5,043 bases of DNA from an uncultured Clostridia bacterium (lineage in GTDB: Bacteria > Bacillota > Clostridia > Oscillospirales > Ruminococcaceae): contig CAMEYZ010000161.1 of NCBI GenBank assembly GCA_945947715.1, positions 1-5,043 on the forward strand. Direction: 5' to 3'. The first letter of the stretch is position 1. The number at the start of each line of letters is the position of its first letter. Shown one piece after another: positions 1-5,043 of the stretch. The notes under the pieces are model-generated. The model searched no databases and was not told where the DNA came from. It was given only the letters and a program-made list of their open reading frames with translations. Position numbers and translations under genes: made by a program.

Positions 1-267
1 TGCGCCTAAGTAGGAACCGCCAATACCGATAACGATAAGGATATCGGAGTTCTCCTTGATCTTAGCAGCAGCAGCCTTGATGCGTGCAAATTCCTCCTTG
101 TCATAATCCACAGGAAGGTCCAGCCAGCCGAGGAAATCATTACCCTCGCCTGTCTTGTTCATCACAGTGTCGGCAGCCAGCATCGTCTGTGCTTTTATAG
201 CCTCCATTTCGTGGGGCGCGATATATTTTTCAAGATACTTTGTGTTGAGCTTTAATAACTCGGACAT
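1..267 (-). CDS. pgi: Glucose-6-phosphate isomerase, N-terminal part (cut by window edge)
   Basis: This is the first 89 codons of phosphoglucose isomerase, the cytoplasmic enzyme that interconverts glucose 6-phosphate and fructose 6-phosphate in glycolysis and gluconeogenesis. The piece begins MSELLKLNTKYLEKYIAPHE and ends with IGIGGSYLGA (residues 80-89), the well-known glycine-rich opening of the first sugar-isomerase (SIS) fold of Pgi. The preceding segment GNDFLGWLDLPVDYDKEEF (residues 42-60) is also typical of the shorter Firmicute Pgi (about 450 residues in full). The frame stays open to the left edge, so roughly 80% of the gene lies outside. The start is supported by a GGAGG ribosome binding site at 277-281, 9 nt upstream. 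It has its own promoter (323-351), so it need not depend on the upstream carboxypeptidase gene. The family call is firm. Only the missing C-terminal part, with its remaining catalytic residues, cannot be checked. Confidence 0.96.
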   Translation of the reverse strand, partial: MSELLKLNTKYLEKYIAPHEMEAIKAQTMLAADTVMNKTGEGNDFLGWLDLPVDYDKEEFARIKAAAAKIKENSDILIVIGIGGSYLGA

Positions 268-287
268 ATTACTTTTCCTCCAAAACC

Positions 288-305
288 AAACGGACTGCTC
301 CGTTT
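288..305 (-). promoter_or_regulatory. Small stem-loop in the pgi 5' leader
   Basis: A perfect 7-bp inverted repeat (AAACGGA, loop of 4, TCCGTTT) lies between the predicted pgi transcription start and its ribosome binding site. On the mRNA it ends 6 nt before GGAGG, so it does not hide that site. No T-run follows it, so it is not a terminator. It may stabilise the 5' end of the transcript or be fortuitous. The pairing is seen in the sequence; any role is inference. Confidence 0.4.
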
Positions 306-322
306 AATATATTACCATTCTT

Positions 323-351
323 ATTTTACTATATTCCTTCTGATTTTTCAA
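323..351 (-). promoter_or_regulatory. Sigma-A type promoter for pgi
   Basis: Reading the minus strand, a -35 box TTGAAA (346-351) and a -10 box TAAAAT (323-328) are separated by exactly 17 nt. Each differs from consensus at one base. The predicted start is near position 316, giving a leader of about 50 nt before the pgi start codon. The downstream part, TAAAATAAGAATGGT, is repeated exactly at the yqeY promoter. Confidence 0.75.
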
Positions 352-352
352 G

Positions 353-368
353 ATGTTTTGCAAAACAT
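353..368. promoter_or_regulatory. Perfect 16-bp palindrome, candidate operator upstream of pgi
   Basis: The sequence ATGTTTTGCAAAACAT is a perfect dyad with no spacer, lying one base upstream of the pgi -35 box. Its centre is about 44 nt upstream of the predicted start, a position where a dimeric activator touching RNA polymerase could sit. It also lies 33 nt past the carboxypeptidase stop codon, so it could act as a weak hairpin between the genes. However, no T-run follows it on the minus strand. I do not recognise it as the site of a known regulator. Confidence 0.4.
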
Positions 369-401
369 ACCTATTTTTTATTTAATCTTAACATATTTCT
401 T

Positions 402-1544
402 TCAAAACTTGACGATATTTTTAAGCATTTTCACAACATTATATCTGAAAGTTTTAGCTTCGGAGGTCCTAACTGCCGTAATATCCGCCGAAAAGATGTG
501 TTCGCCCTTGTAATAGTAAAGAATTTCCCCTATCTTGTCTCCCCGTTTTACGGGAGCATAAACATAATCGGGCACTGCTGTCCGACAGGATATCTCATCC
601 GAGGTCCCCACGGAAATAACTGCCTTGCGGGGAGTCTGTGCTTCTATCCTGACCTCTCCCAGCCTTCCGTTTCTGACCCTTACCGTTCTTGGCATATCGG
701 AGGGTACTTCCGGCAGCACGGTCTCATAGGCTGCAAAGCCCGTGTCAAGCAGAGCCAGTGCCTTTTCCGAGGAAATATCCTCATCCTCCTCGCCCAGAAC
801 AGCAGACACGAATATATCCCCGTCACGACATGCGCCCTCCGCCGAATAATAGATGCGCTTGCCTTCCTCACCTTCCCAGAAGCCCGATTTGAAGCCCACT
901 GCGCCGCTGTACCTTATCCCGTCAGGATTGGACGTGACAAGCTGGACGGTATCCTCTCTGATATATTCCATTCTGGTGGTGAATATCTCCGCAAGCTGCT
1001 TGTGCTTTGATAGTTCACAGAGCAGCCTTGCAGTATCCTCGGCGGTGGTATAGTCCCCCTCCGACTTGTATCCGCTGGAATTGATATAGAGCGTGTCGGA
1101 CATGCCAAGCTCCGCCGCACGGCTGTTCATCAGCTTGACGAAATCCTCCTCGGTGCCGGATATTCCCTCTGCCAGAGCGCAGGCAGCATCGTTTGCGTTT
1201 CCGATAATGATACCCTTAAGCAGCTCATTGACGGATATCTTATCCCCCGGCATGAGCCATATCTGTGCGCCCTGCATGGAGTTGGCATGCTCGGAAGCAG
1301 TAAATATGTCCTCACCGGACAGCTCTCCCGACTGCATTTTCTCAGCTGCGATAAGCACGGTCATCAGCTTTGACATCGATCCGCAGGGATATTTTTCCGT
1401 CCCGCCATCACTGAGAAGCACAGTCCCCGACTGAGCCTCGGCAAGTACACGCGAGCTTTCCGCAAAAACTGCGGGCTGCGGGAGCTCGGAGTACAAAAAC
1501 ACAGCGGCAGTTATCCCCGCAAGCATTAAAAAAAATCTGCGCAT
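402..1544 (-). CDS. D-alanyl-D-alanine carboxypeptidase, peptidase family S11 (DacA/DacF-like)
   Basis: This 380-residue exported penicillin-binding protein of low molecular mass is expected to remove the terminal D-Ala from peptidoglycan stem peptides outside the membrane, limiting cross-linking. A signal peptide covers residues 1-28, with a likely cut after AVFA. The serine-peptidase domain spans about 30-270. The SxxK motif is SMSK (Ser56 nucleophile, Lys59). The third motif is KSG (219-221) where KTG is usual. The second motif, normally SxN, reads Asn116-Ala117-Asn118 within GNAND. A PBP5-type C-terminal beta domain follows (about 275-358). The last 15 or so residues (FRYNVVKMLKNIVKF) look like an amphipathic helix that would hold the protein on the membrane face. 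Length matches the family (B. subtilis DacF is about 390 residues). The start has GGAGG at 1557-1561 with a rather long 12-nt spacing. The gene lies 83 nt after the transporter gene. The family is sure; activity is less so because of the altered second motif. Confidence 0.93.
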   Translation of the reverse strand: MRRFFLMLAGITAAVFLYSELPQPAVFAESSRVLAEAQSGTVLLSDGGTEKYPCGSMSKLMTVLIAAEKMQSGELSGEDIFTASEHANSMQGAQIWLMPGDKISVNELLKGIIIGNANDAACALAEGISGTEEDFVKLMNSRAAELGMSDTLYINSSGYKSEGDYTTAEDTARLLCELSKHKQLAEIFTTRMEYIREDTVQLVTSNPDGIRYSGAVGFKSGFWEGEEGKRIYYSAEGACRDGDIFVSAVLGEEDEDISSEKALALLDTGFAAYETVLPEVPSDMPRTVRVRNGRLGEVRIEAQTPRKAVISVGTSDEISCRTAVPDYVYAPVKRGDKIGEILYYYKGEHIFSADITAVRTSEAKTFRYNVVKMLKNIVKF

Positions 1545-1580
1545 AATATCTCATTTCCTCCCGATGAAGTTTACGAAAAT

Positions 1581-1609
1581 ATTATAAGCAGATTATTTTT
1601 ATTAATTCA
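1581..1609 (-). promoter_or_regulatory. Possible weak internal promoter before the carboxypeptidase gene
   Basis: On the minus strand the 83-nt gap contains a consensus -10 hexamer TATAAT (1581-1586), about 37 nt upstream of the start codon. The hexamer 17 nt further upstream, TGAATT (1604-1609), is a poor -35 match, and TG is one base off the extended -10 position. The region is very AT-rich, so a chance hexamer is possible. No terminator hairpin is visible after the transporter stop, so read-through from yqeY is an alternative. Confidence 0.3.
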
Positions 1610-1627
1610 TTCTATTTCGACATGAAA

Positions 1628-2578
1628 TCACACTGAACAGATAAGTCCGCACAACGTCACCGAAAGAGGAAGCGTCACCGCAGAAAGTATCGTGGACAGT
1701 GCAAATATGTTGGAGGCGTACACGGGATTTTTGTCATAATTTACCGCATACATAACTCCCATTGCTGCTCCGGGACATGCCGCTGCAGCTGTTATCGCCA
1801 TAAATACGATCTCCGACGCGCCGAAATATCCGCATACTCTGCACAGCAGCACAAATATCAGCGGCATCAGGATAAGCCTTACTATACTTATGTAATAAGC
1901 CCTGCCGTTTTTCAGCATATCGGATATCCTTCCTGAGCCTGCGATAGTCACACCTGCAACTATCATGGCAAGGGGCGTATGCATGCCGCTTATGTAGTCC
2001 GCAGCTTCTGTGAGCAGTCCGGGGAGCCTTATCTGCAGCACAAAGCATATCACGCCTGCGATGATAGCAATGACTGACGGTGACTTTATCACCTTAAGAG
2101 CAGTTTTTCCTATGCTCTCCTTTTCCTCACCGCCTTGAAAAAGCATTACTCCGTGGGTCCACACGAGAATATTGAAGCAAGTCAGATAGCCTGTGAGATA
2201 GAATACTCCCTCCGAGCCGAAAAGCCCGTTTATCAGTGGTATTCCCATAAATGCGCAGTTTGAGTATACTGCGAAGAATTTATCCGCCGCCCTTATGCCG
2301 GGACTGCTTTTCTTAAACATCAGCTCCGATAAAAGAATGGCAGCTGCAAAGGAGACCGCTCCCAGCAGCACCGACAGCAGCAGATTTTTCAGAAGCTTAG
2401 CGTCGTAATCCATCTGATAGGACATAAATATCAGCATAGGATTTACCACGTTCAGCACCAGCTTTGAAAGCTGTCTTCCCGTCTCCTGAGACAGGATAGT
2501 TTTCCCGCAGACATATCCTGCGGCGATAAGAATAAACATCACGGCTATCTGCTTGACGCAAACCGTTACAAGTTCCAT
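1628..2578 (-). CDS. AEC-family transporter (auxin efflux carrier / Mem_trans superfamily)
   Basis: This 316-residue polytopic inner-membrane protein resembles the bacterial AEC carriers (PF03547), whose characterised members export or exchange malate, malonate and other small organic acids. About ten hydrophobic spans can be drawn, roughly at 6-26, 38-53, 64-86, 100-122, 125-148, 166-184, 197-214, 227-249, 254-278 and 288-313. Family-typical features include NVVNP in the second span (43-47), the sequence SNCAFMGIPL (106-115), and the polar loop GGEEKESIGKTALKVIKSPSV after the fifth span (149-169), where the two five-helix halves join. Length is normal for the family (about 300-320). The start has AAGGAG at 2588-2593, 9 nt upstream. 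It follows yqeY by 43 nt on the same strand, so co-transcription is likely. The substrate cannot be read from sequence, and the neighbours do not point to one: a tRNA-amidase-like domain protein and a cell-wall enzyme. Confidence 0.9.
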   Translation of the reverse strand: MELVTVCVKQIAVMFILIAAGYVCGKTILSQETGRQLSKLVLNVVNPMLIFMSYQMDYDAKLLKNLLLSVLLGAVSFAAAILLSELMFKKSSPGIRAADKFFAVYSNCAFMGIPLINGLFGSEGVFYLTGYLTCFNILVWTHGVMLFQGGEEKESIGKTALKVIKSPSVIAIIAGVICFVLQIRLPGLLTEAADYISGMHTPLAMIVAGVTIAGSGRISDMLKNGRAYYISIVRLILMPLIFVLLCRVCGYFGASEIVFMAITAAAACPGAAMGVMYAVNYDKNPVYASNIFALSTILSAVTLPLSVTLCGLICSV

Positions 2579-2621
2579 AAAAGGGTTCTCCTTGGGTAGT
2601 TTTGTTATCTGTCACCAATCA

Positions 2622-3059
2622 TCACTTACAAAGTCTGTCTGCCACTGCAGAGATAAGCTTTCCGTCAGCCTTGCCAGAAAGCTTGCCCATGACAGTCTTC
2701 ATTATCATGCCCTTATTCTTTGCAGCAACATGCTCTGCGGCTTCGTTTCTGATAAATTCCTCGATCTCAGCCTCGGACATCTGCTTGGGCGCATATTCCG
2801 AAATAACATTACAATTGAACTCATACTCCGCCTTAAGGTCCTGACGGCTGTCGGGACAGGTATCCAGCTGCTCCTTAGCGGACTTGAGCTCCTTGAGTAT
2901 GACTCTGTCAACCAGCTCATCGGGGATATTCTCACGCACTCCCTCGTCAATAGCGACCTTCTTCACTGCAGCGATGAGGTTTGATATCGCCTCCTTGCGC
3001 TGTTTATCCTTAGCCTTCATGGCAGCGACCATATCCGACTGAAGCTTTTTAAATTCCAT
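2622..3059 (-). CDS. yqeY: GatB/YqeY domain-containing protein
   Basis: This 145-residue soluble, mostly helical protein belongs to the YqeY family (PF09424), which resembles the C-terminal tRNA-binding tail of GatB, a subunit of the Glu/Asp-tRNA amidotransferase. Stand-alone YqeY proteins have no firmly established reaction, though a tRNA- or amidation-related role is often assumed. Recognisable landmarks are the N-terminal helix with MVAAMKAKDKQRKEAISNL (10-28), the middle segment ISEYAPKQMSEAEIEEFI (86-103; the family usually has YLPKQLSEEE), and the near-C-terminal GKADGKLISAVADRL (129-143; usually GRADGKLVNELV). Length is normal (about 145-150). The start has AAAGGAG at 3068-3074, well spaced. 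It is the promoter-proximal gene of the leftward block and is divergent from the MoxR gene across a 201-nt gap. Three cysteines (68, 83, 144) are present but form no motif I recognise. Confidence 0.93.
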   Translation of the reverse strand: MEFKKLQSDMVAAMKAKDKQRKEAISNLIAAVKKVAIDEGVRENIPDELVDRVILKELKSAKEQLDTCPDSRQDLKAEYEFNCNVISEYAPKQMSEAEIEEFIRNEAAEHVAAKNKGMIMKTVMGKLSGKADGKLISAVADRLCK

Positions 3060-3093
3060 ACTTATCTCTCCTTTTGTTTGACAATGACCATTT

Positions 3094-3108
3094 TCGGCTG
3101 TCTGCCGA
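3094..3108 (-). promoter_or_regulatory. Small GC-rich hairpin in the yqeY leader
   Basis: The bases TCGGC and GCCGA form a 5-bp stem around a 5-nt loop within the predicted yqeY leader. On the mRNA it is flanked by two copies of AATGGTC (complement of 3107-3113 and 3086-3092), 21 nt apart. It sits well upstream of the ribosome binding site and has no T-run. It is too small to call a riboswitch, and its function is unknown. Confidence 0.3.
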
Positions 3109-3116
3109 CCATTCTT

Positions 3117-3145
3117 ATTTTATATCTTTTCGGCGCAAAAATCAA
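3117..3145 (-). promoter_or_regulatory. Sigma-A type promoter for yqeY and probably the leftward block
   Basis: On the minus strand a -35 box TTGATT (3140-3145) and a -10 box TAAAAT (3117-3122) are separated by 17 nt. The predicted start near 3110 gives a leader of about 50 nt. The -10 box and the next nine bases are identical to those of the pgi promoter. The -35 box is 41 bp from the MoxR -35 box, so the two divergent promoters are back to back without overlapping. Confidence 0.65.
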
Positions 3146-3186
3146 CGTGAAATTGCATATTTAATCAAAAATAGTTCACCATTATA

Positions 3187-3215
3187 TTGACAGTATTGCA
3201 TAAAAATGATATAAT
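3187..3215 (+). promoter_or_regulatory. Exact-consensus promoter with extended -10 for the MoxR-DUF58 operon
   Basis: The plus strand carries a perfect -35 TTGACA (3187-3192), a 17-nt spacer and a perfect -10 TATAAT (3210-3215). TG at 3207-3208 also provides an extended -10. The predicted start is near 3222, giving a leader of roughly 39 nt. An ideal promoter suggests strong basal transcription unless a repressor or other control holds it down. No clear operator dyad overlaps it. Confidence 0.88.
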
Positions 3216-3260
3216 ATTTATAATCATCAAGCGAACACTTAGCGAAAGGACAGGTAAAAT

Positions 3261-4202
3261 ATGGATAATTCAAAAGCAAACCTGCTTATTGAAAATATTG
3301 AAAAGGTCATCGTGGGAAAGCATGATACTATTTTTCTGGTAACGGCAGCCCTGCTCACAGGCGGTCATGTGCTCATCGAGGACGTTCCCGGCGTGGGAAA
3401 AACTCAGCTTGCCTCCGCTCTGGCAAGGTCGGTCAGCGGAGAATTTAATCGTATCCAGCTAACTCCCGACATCATGCCCTCGGATATCGTGGGCTTTTCT
3501 ATGATAAATACCGAAACTCACGAAATGGAGTACCGCAAGGGCGCTGCCTTCTGCAATTTCCTGCTGGCGGACGAGATAAACCGCGCCTCCCCTAAGGCAC
3601 AGTCTGCCCTTCTCGAGGCCATGGAGGAGCATCAAGTCAGCCTTGACGGAAATACCTATCCTCTGCCCTCGCCCTTCATGGTAATGGCTACCCAGAATCC
3701 CGTGGAGACCTACGGCACCTATCATCTCCCCGAAGCCCAGATGGACCGGTTCGTTATGAAGATAAGCATGGGCTACCCCTCTCCCGATGAGGAGCTCACT
3801 GTCCTTTCCAGAACGGAAAACGAAAATCCCGTAAAGTCCATAGGTGCGGTGATAACCACTGATGATGTGGTGAAAATGCAGGAGGACGTCAAGAGGGTAC
3901 GCTGCACCGAAAGCATAAAATCGTACATCATATCCATATGCACTGCCACACGAAACCACGACGGAGCTCGTCTCGGAGTAAGCCCCAGAGGAAGCATCGC
4001 CCTGTATAAAATAGCCAAGGCAGCAGCCTTTCTTCATGGCAGAGACTACGTTGTCCCTGACGATGTGAAAAGCTCTGCTATCCCCGTGCTGTCTCACCGG
4101 ATCATGCTCTCTCCCAAGGGAAAGGCCGACTTCGGCACTGCCGAGGCGCTTATCCTGTCGGAGCTCTCCAACACAGCCGTTCCTAAAACTACCGATGCGT
4201 AA
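3261..4202 (+). CDS. MoxR-family AAA+ ATPase
   Basis: This 313-residue cytoplasmic ATPase belongs to the MoxR group of AAA+ proteins (AAA_3, with an AAA lid-2 domain). These act as chaperone-like or remodelling machines, often on partner proteins with DUF58 or von Willebrand A domains. The full motif set is visible: Walker A DVPGVGKT (41-48), Walker B LLADE (101-105) followed by the family-typical INRASPKAQ (106-114), sensor 1 ATQNPVE (143-149), arginine-finger region LPEAQMDRF (156-164), and sensor 2 GVSPRGS (239-245) in the lid. Length is typical (about 310-330), and no key residue is missing, so it should bind and hydrolyse ATP. The start ATG has AAAGGA at 3245-3250, 10 nt upstream, and lies about 39 nt from the predicted transcription start. 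The stop overlaps the start of the DUF58 gene by 8 nt, which points to coupled translation and a shared job. Its specific substrate is unknown. Confidence 0.96.
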   Translation: MDNSKANLLIENIEKVIVGKHDTIFLVTAALLTGGHVLIEDVPGVGKTQLASALARSVSGEFNRIQLTPDIMPSDIVGFSMINTETHEMEYRKGAAFCNFLLADEINRASPKAQSALLEAMEEHQVSLDGNTYPLPSPFMVMATQNPVETYGTYHLPEAQMDRFVMKISMGYPSPDEELTVLSRTENENPVKSIGAVITTDDVVKMQEDVKRVRCTESIKSYIISICTATRNHDGARLGVSPRGSIALYKIAKAAAFLHGRDYVVPDDVKSSAIPVLSHRIMLSPKGKADFGTAEALILSELSNTAVPKTTDA

Positions 4203-5043
4203 GGAATTTCGCGTCGAAAAAGACGCCTTCGGATATTTGGCCGCCCTCGCTCTGACAGTGGTGTTTGCTCTGTTCTGCAGTGCGACGATCGGCTGGTTTT
4301 TCTTTGCGGTAATGCTTCTGCTGCCGGTGGTTTCCGCTTTATCGGCTTATATAATGGTAAGATATATCACCGTATCGGCGGATATAACACAAACCAAGCT
4401 TTACAAGCACGAATCCACCGTAATGCGGATAACCGTAAGCAACCGCTCCTTTTTGCCCGCTCCCACCGTGTATGCGGAGCTGGAAAGCTCGGAGGCTCTC
4501 GTCTGTGATGTTCCTTCAAAGCTGTGCTGTATCGACACGCTTCCCCGTTCTGAGCAGACGGCGGAAATATCCTACACTGCAAAAATGTGGTACCCGTCCT
4601 CGGTGGGCGTGAAGAACCTGTATGTGGTGGATTATACGGGACGGCTACAGCTCAAGCTGAAATGCGATCGTCTCAGCTTCGATGTGGATATAATCCCCGA
4701 TATAGCGGAGGTATTCGATTCGGATGAGCTTGTCACCGCAATAAGCGACGCCGCTGCTCAGGGCGACGAATGCGAGGAAACCCTGGATTCCCGCGCCATA
4801 GGCTTTACGGGAACTCCCGGCTTCGAGCATAGAGAATATGTCCCCGGAGACCCTATCAAAAGGATAAACTGGAAGCTCTCCTGCAAAAAGGGCGAGCTTA
4901 TGGTGCGACTGGATGACCGTGTTTCCGCCGCAAAGCACACCTTCATTCTGGACAGGCTGAACAAGGACGGAAGTCCGAAAAACGGCGAGGTCTGCGGTGA
5001 AAACATGCTTGGCGTACTGACAGCAGTGGTCCGCACTGGTGCC
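4195..5043 (+). CDS. DUF58 domain membrane protein, C-terminal part cut by window edge
   Basis: The frame opens with ATGCGTAA, where the ATG overlaps the MoxR stop by 8 nt, and stays open for 283 codons to the right edge. Two adjacent hydrophobic spans lie at about 12-30 and 33-56, with only a short turn between, so most of the protein faces one side, probably the cytoplasm. A beta-rich stretch follows (about 60-165). The DUF58 signature is at about 206-240: GTPGFEHREYVPGDPIKRIN, then WKLSCKKGELMVR, matching the family pattern of a Y-x-P-G-D core followed by R-I-(D/N)-W. The DUF58 region resembles a von Willebrand A fold, of which the first strand may be HTFILD (248-253). No strong ribosome binding site precedes the ATG, so translation probably depends on coupling to the MoxR gene. 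DUF58 proteins next to MoxR ATPases are common and are thought to be their partners; the biochemical role is not settled. About 100 or more residues are probably missing. Confidence 0.9.
   Translation, partial: MRKEFRVEKDAFGYLAALALTVVFALFCSATIGWFFFAVMLLLPVVSALSAYIMVRYITVSADITQTKLYKHESTVMRITVSNRSFLPAPTVYAELESSEALVCDVPSKLCCIDTLPRSEQTAEISYTAKMWYPSSVGVKNLYVVDYTGRLQLKLKCDRLSFDVDIIPDIAEVFDSDELVTAISDAAAQGDECEETLDSRAIGFTGTPGFEHREYVPGDPIKRINWKLSCKKGELMVRLDDRVSAAKHTFILDRLNKDGSPKNGEVCGENMLGVLTAVVRTGA

Noticed and set aside
353..380. Rho-independent terminator formed by the palindrome and the nearby T-rich stretch
   Set aside because: The T-run follows the palindrome on the plus strand, where no gene ends. 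On the minus strand, where the carboxypeptidase gene ends, the dyad is followed by CTTGAAAAATC, not a T-run.
498..1010. A 170-codon open frame on the plus strand opposite the carboxypeptidase gene
   Set aside because: Its translation resembles no family I know, is rich in residues expected from reading an antisense frame, and has no supported ribosome binding site. The opposite strand encodes a clear S11 protein throughout.
1545..1627. Terminator between the transporter and carboxypeptidase genes
   Set aside because: The gap is AT-rich with no GC-containing stem followed by a T-run on the minus strand.
3060..3260. Riboswitch or small RNA in the 201-nt divergent intergenic region
   Set aside because: Both predicted leaders are only about 40-50 nt, and the only structure is a 5-bp hairpin. 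The space is fully used by two back-to-back promoters and leaders.
3459..4097. A 212-codon open frame on the minus strand opposite the MoxR gene
   Set aside because: It is a long shadow frame in codon-biased DNA. The plus strand has every MoxR motif in order, and the antisense product (many His, Gly and Tyr) matches nothing recognisable.
4645..5036. Two overlapping minus-strand frames opposite the end of the window
   Set aside because: They lie antisense to the DUF58 gene, which carries the family signature and continues off the edge. They overlap each other and lack recognisable features.

Overview
The window looks like an ordinary chromosomal segment of a Gram-positive, Clostridia-type bacterium. 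A Ruminococcus-like member of the Oscillospiraceae is my best guess, made from memory of protein style and not from a search. The reasons are AT-rich intergenic DNA with near-consensus sigma-A promoters, strong GGAGG-type ribosome binding sites, mixed-GC coding DNA, and a clostridial style of Pgi, YqeY and S11 D,D-carboxypeptidase. No mobile element, CRISPR array, tRNA or rRNA was seen, and no intergenic stretch exceeds about 200 bases.

There are two divergent blocks. The left block is read on the minus strand. From its upstream end it holds yqeY (3059 to 2622), an AEC-family membrane transporter (2578 to 1628), a secreted D-alanyl-D-alanine carboxypeptidase of family S11 (1544 to 402), and the first 89 codons of glucose-6-phosphate isomerase, pgi (267 to the left edge). 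The yqeY-transporter gap is 43 nt and the transporter-carboxypeptidase gap is 83 nt, with no clear terminator in either. The three may share a transcript from the yqeY promoter, with a possible weak internal promoter before the carboxypeptidase. pgi has its own good promoter, a leader hairpin, and a perfect 16-bp palindrome just upstream of its -35 box.

The right block is read on the plus strand. It starts from an exact consensus promoter with an extended -10 (3187-3215) and holds a MoxR-family AAA+ ATPase (3261-4202), followed with an 8-nt overlap by a DUF58 membrane protein (4195 to the right edge, incomplete). MoxR plus DUF58 is a widespread pair whose third partner is often a transglutaminase-like membrane protein, which would lie beyond the right edge. 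The pair is conserved but poorly understood; chaperone-like or envelope-related roles are usually proposed.

I did not find a clearly new biological system. The points most worth checking are the Asn in place of the usual Ser in the carboxypeptidase SxN motif, a 15-bp sequence shared in the same register by the pgi and yqeY promoters, and the palindrome at the pgi promoter.
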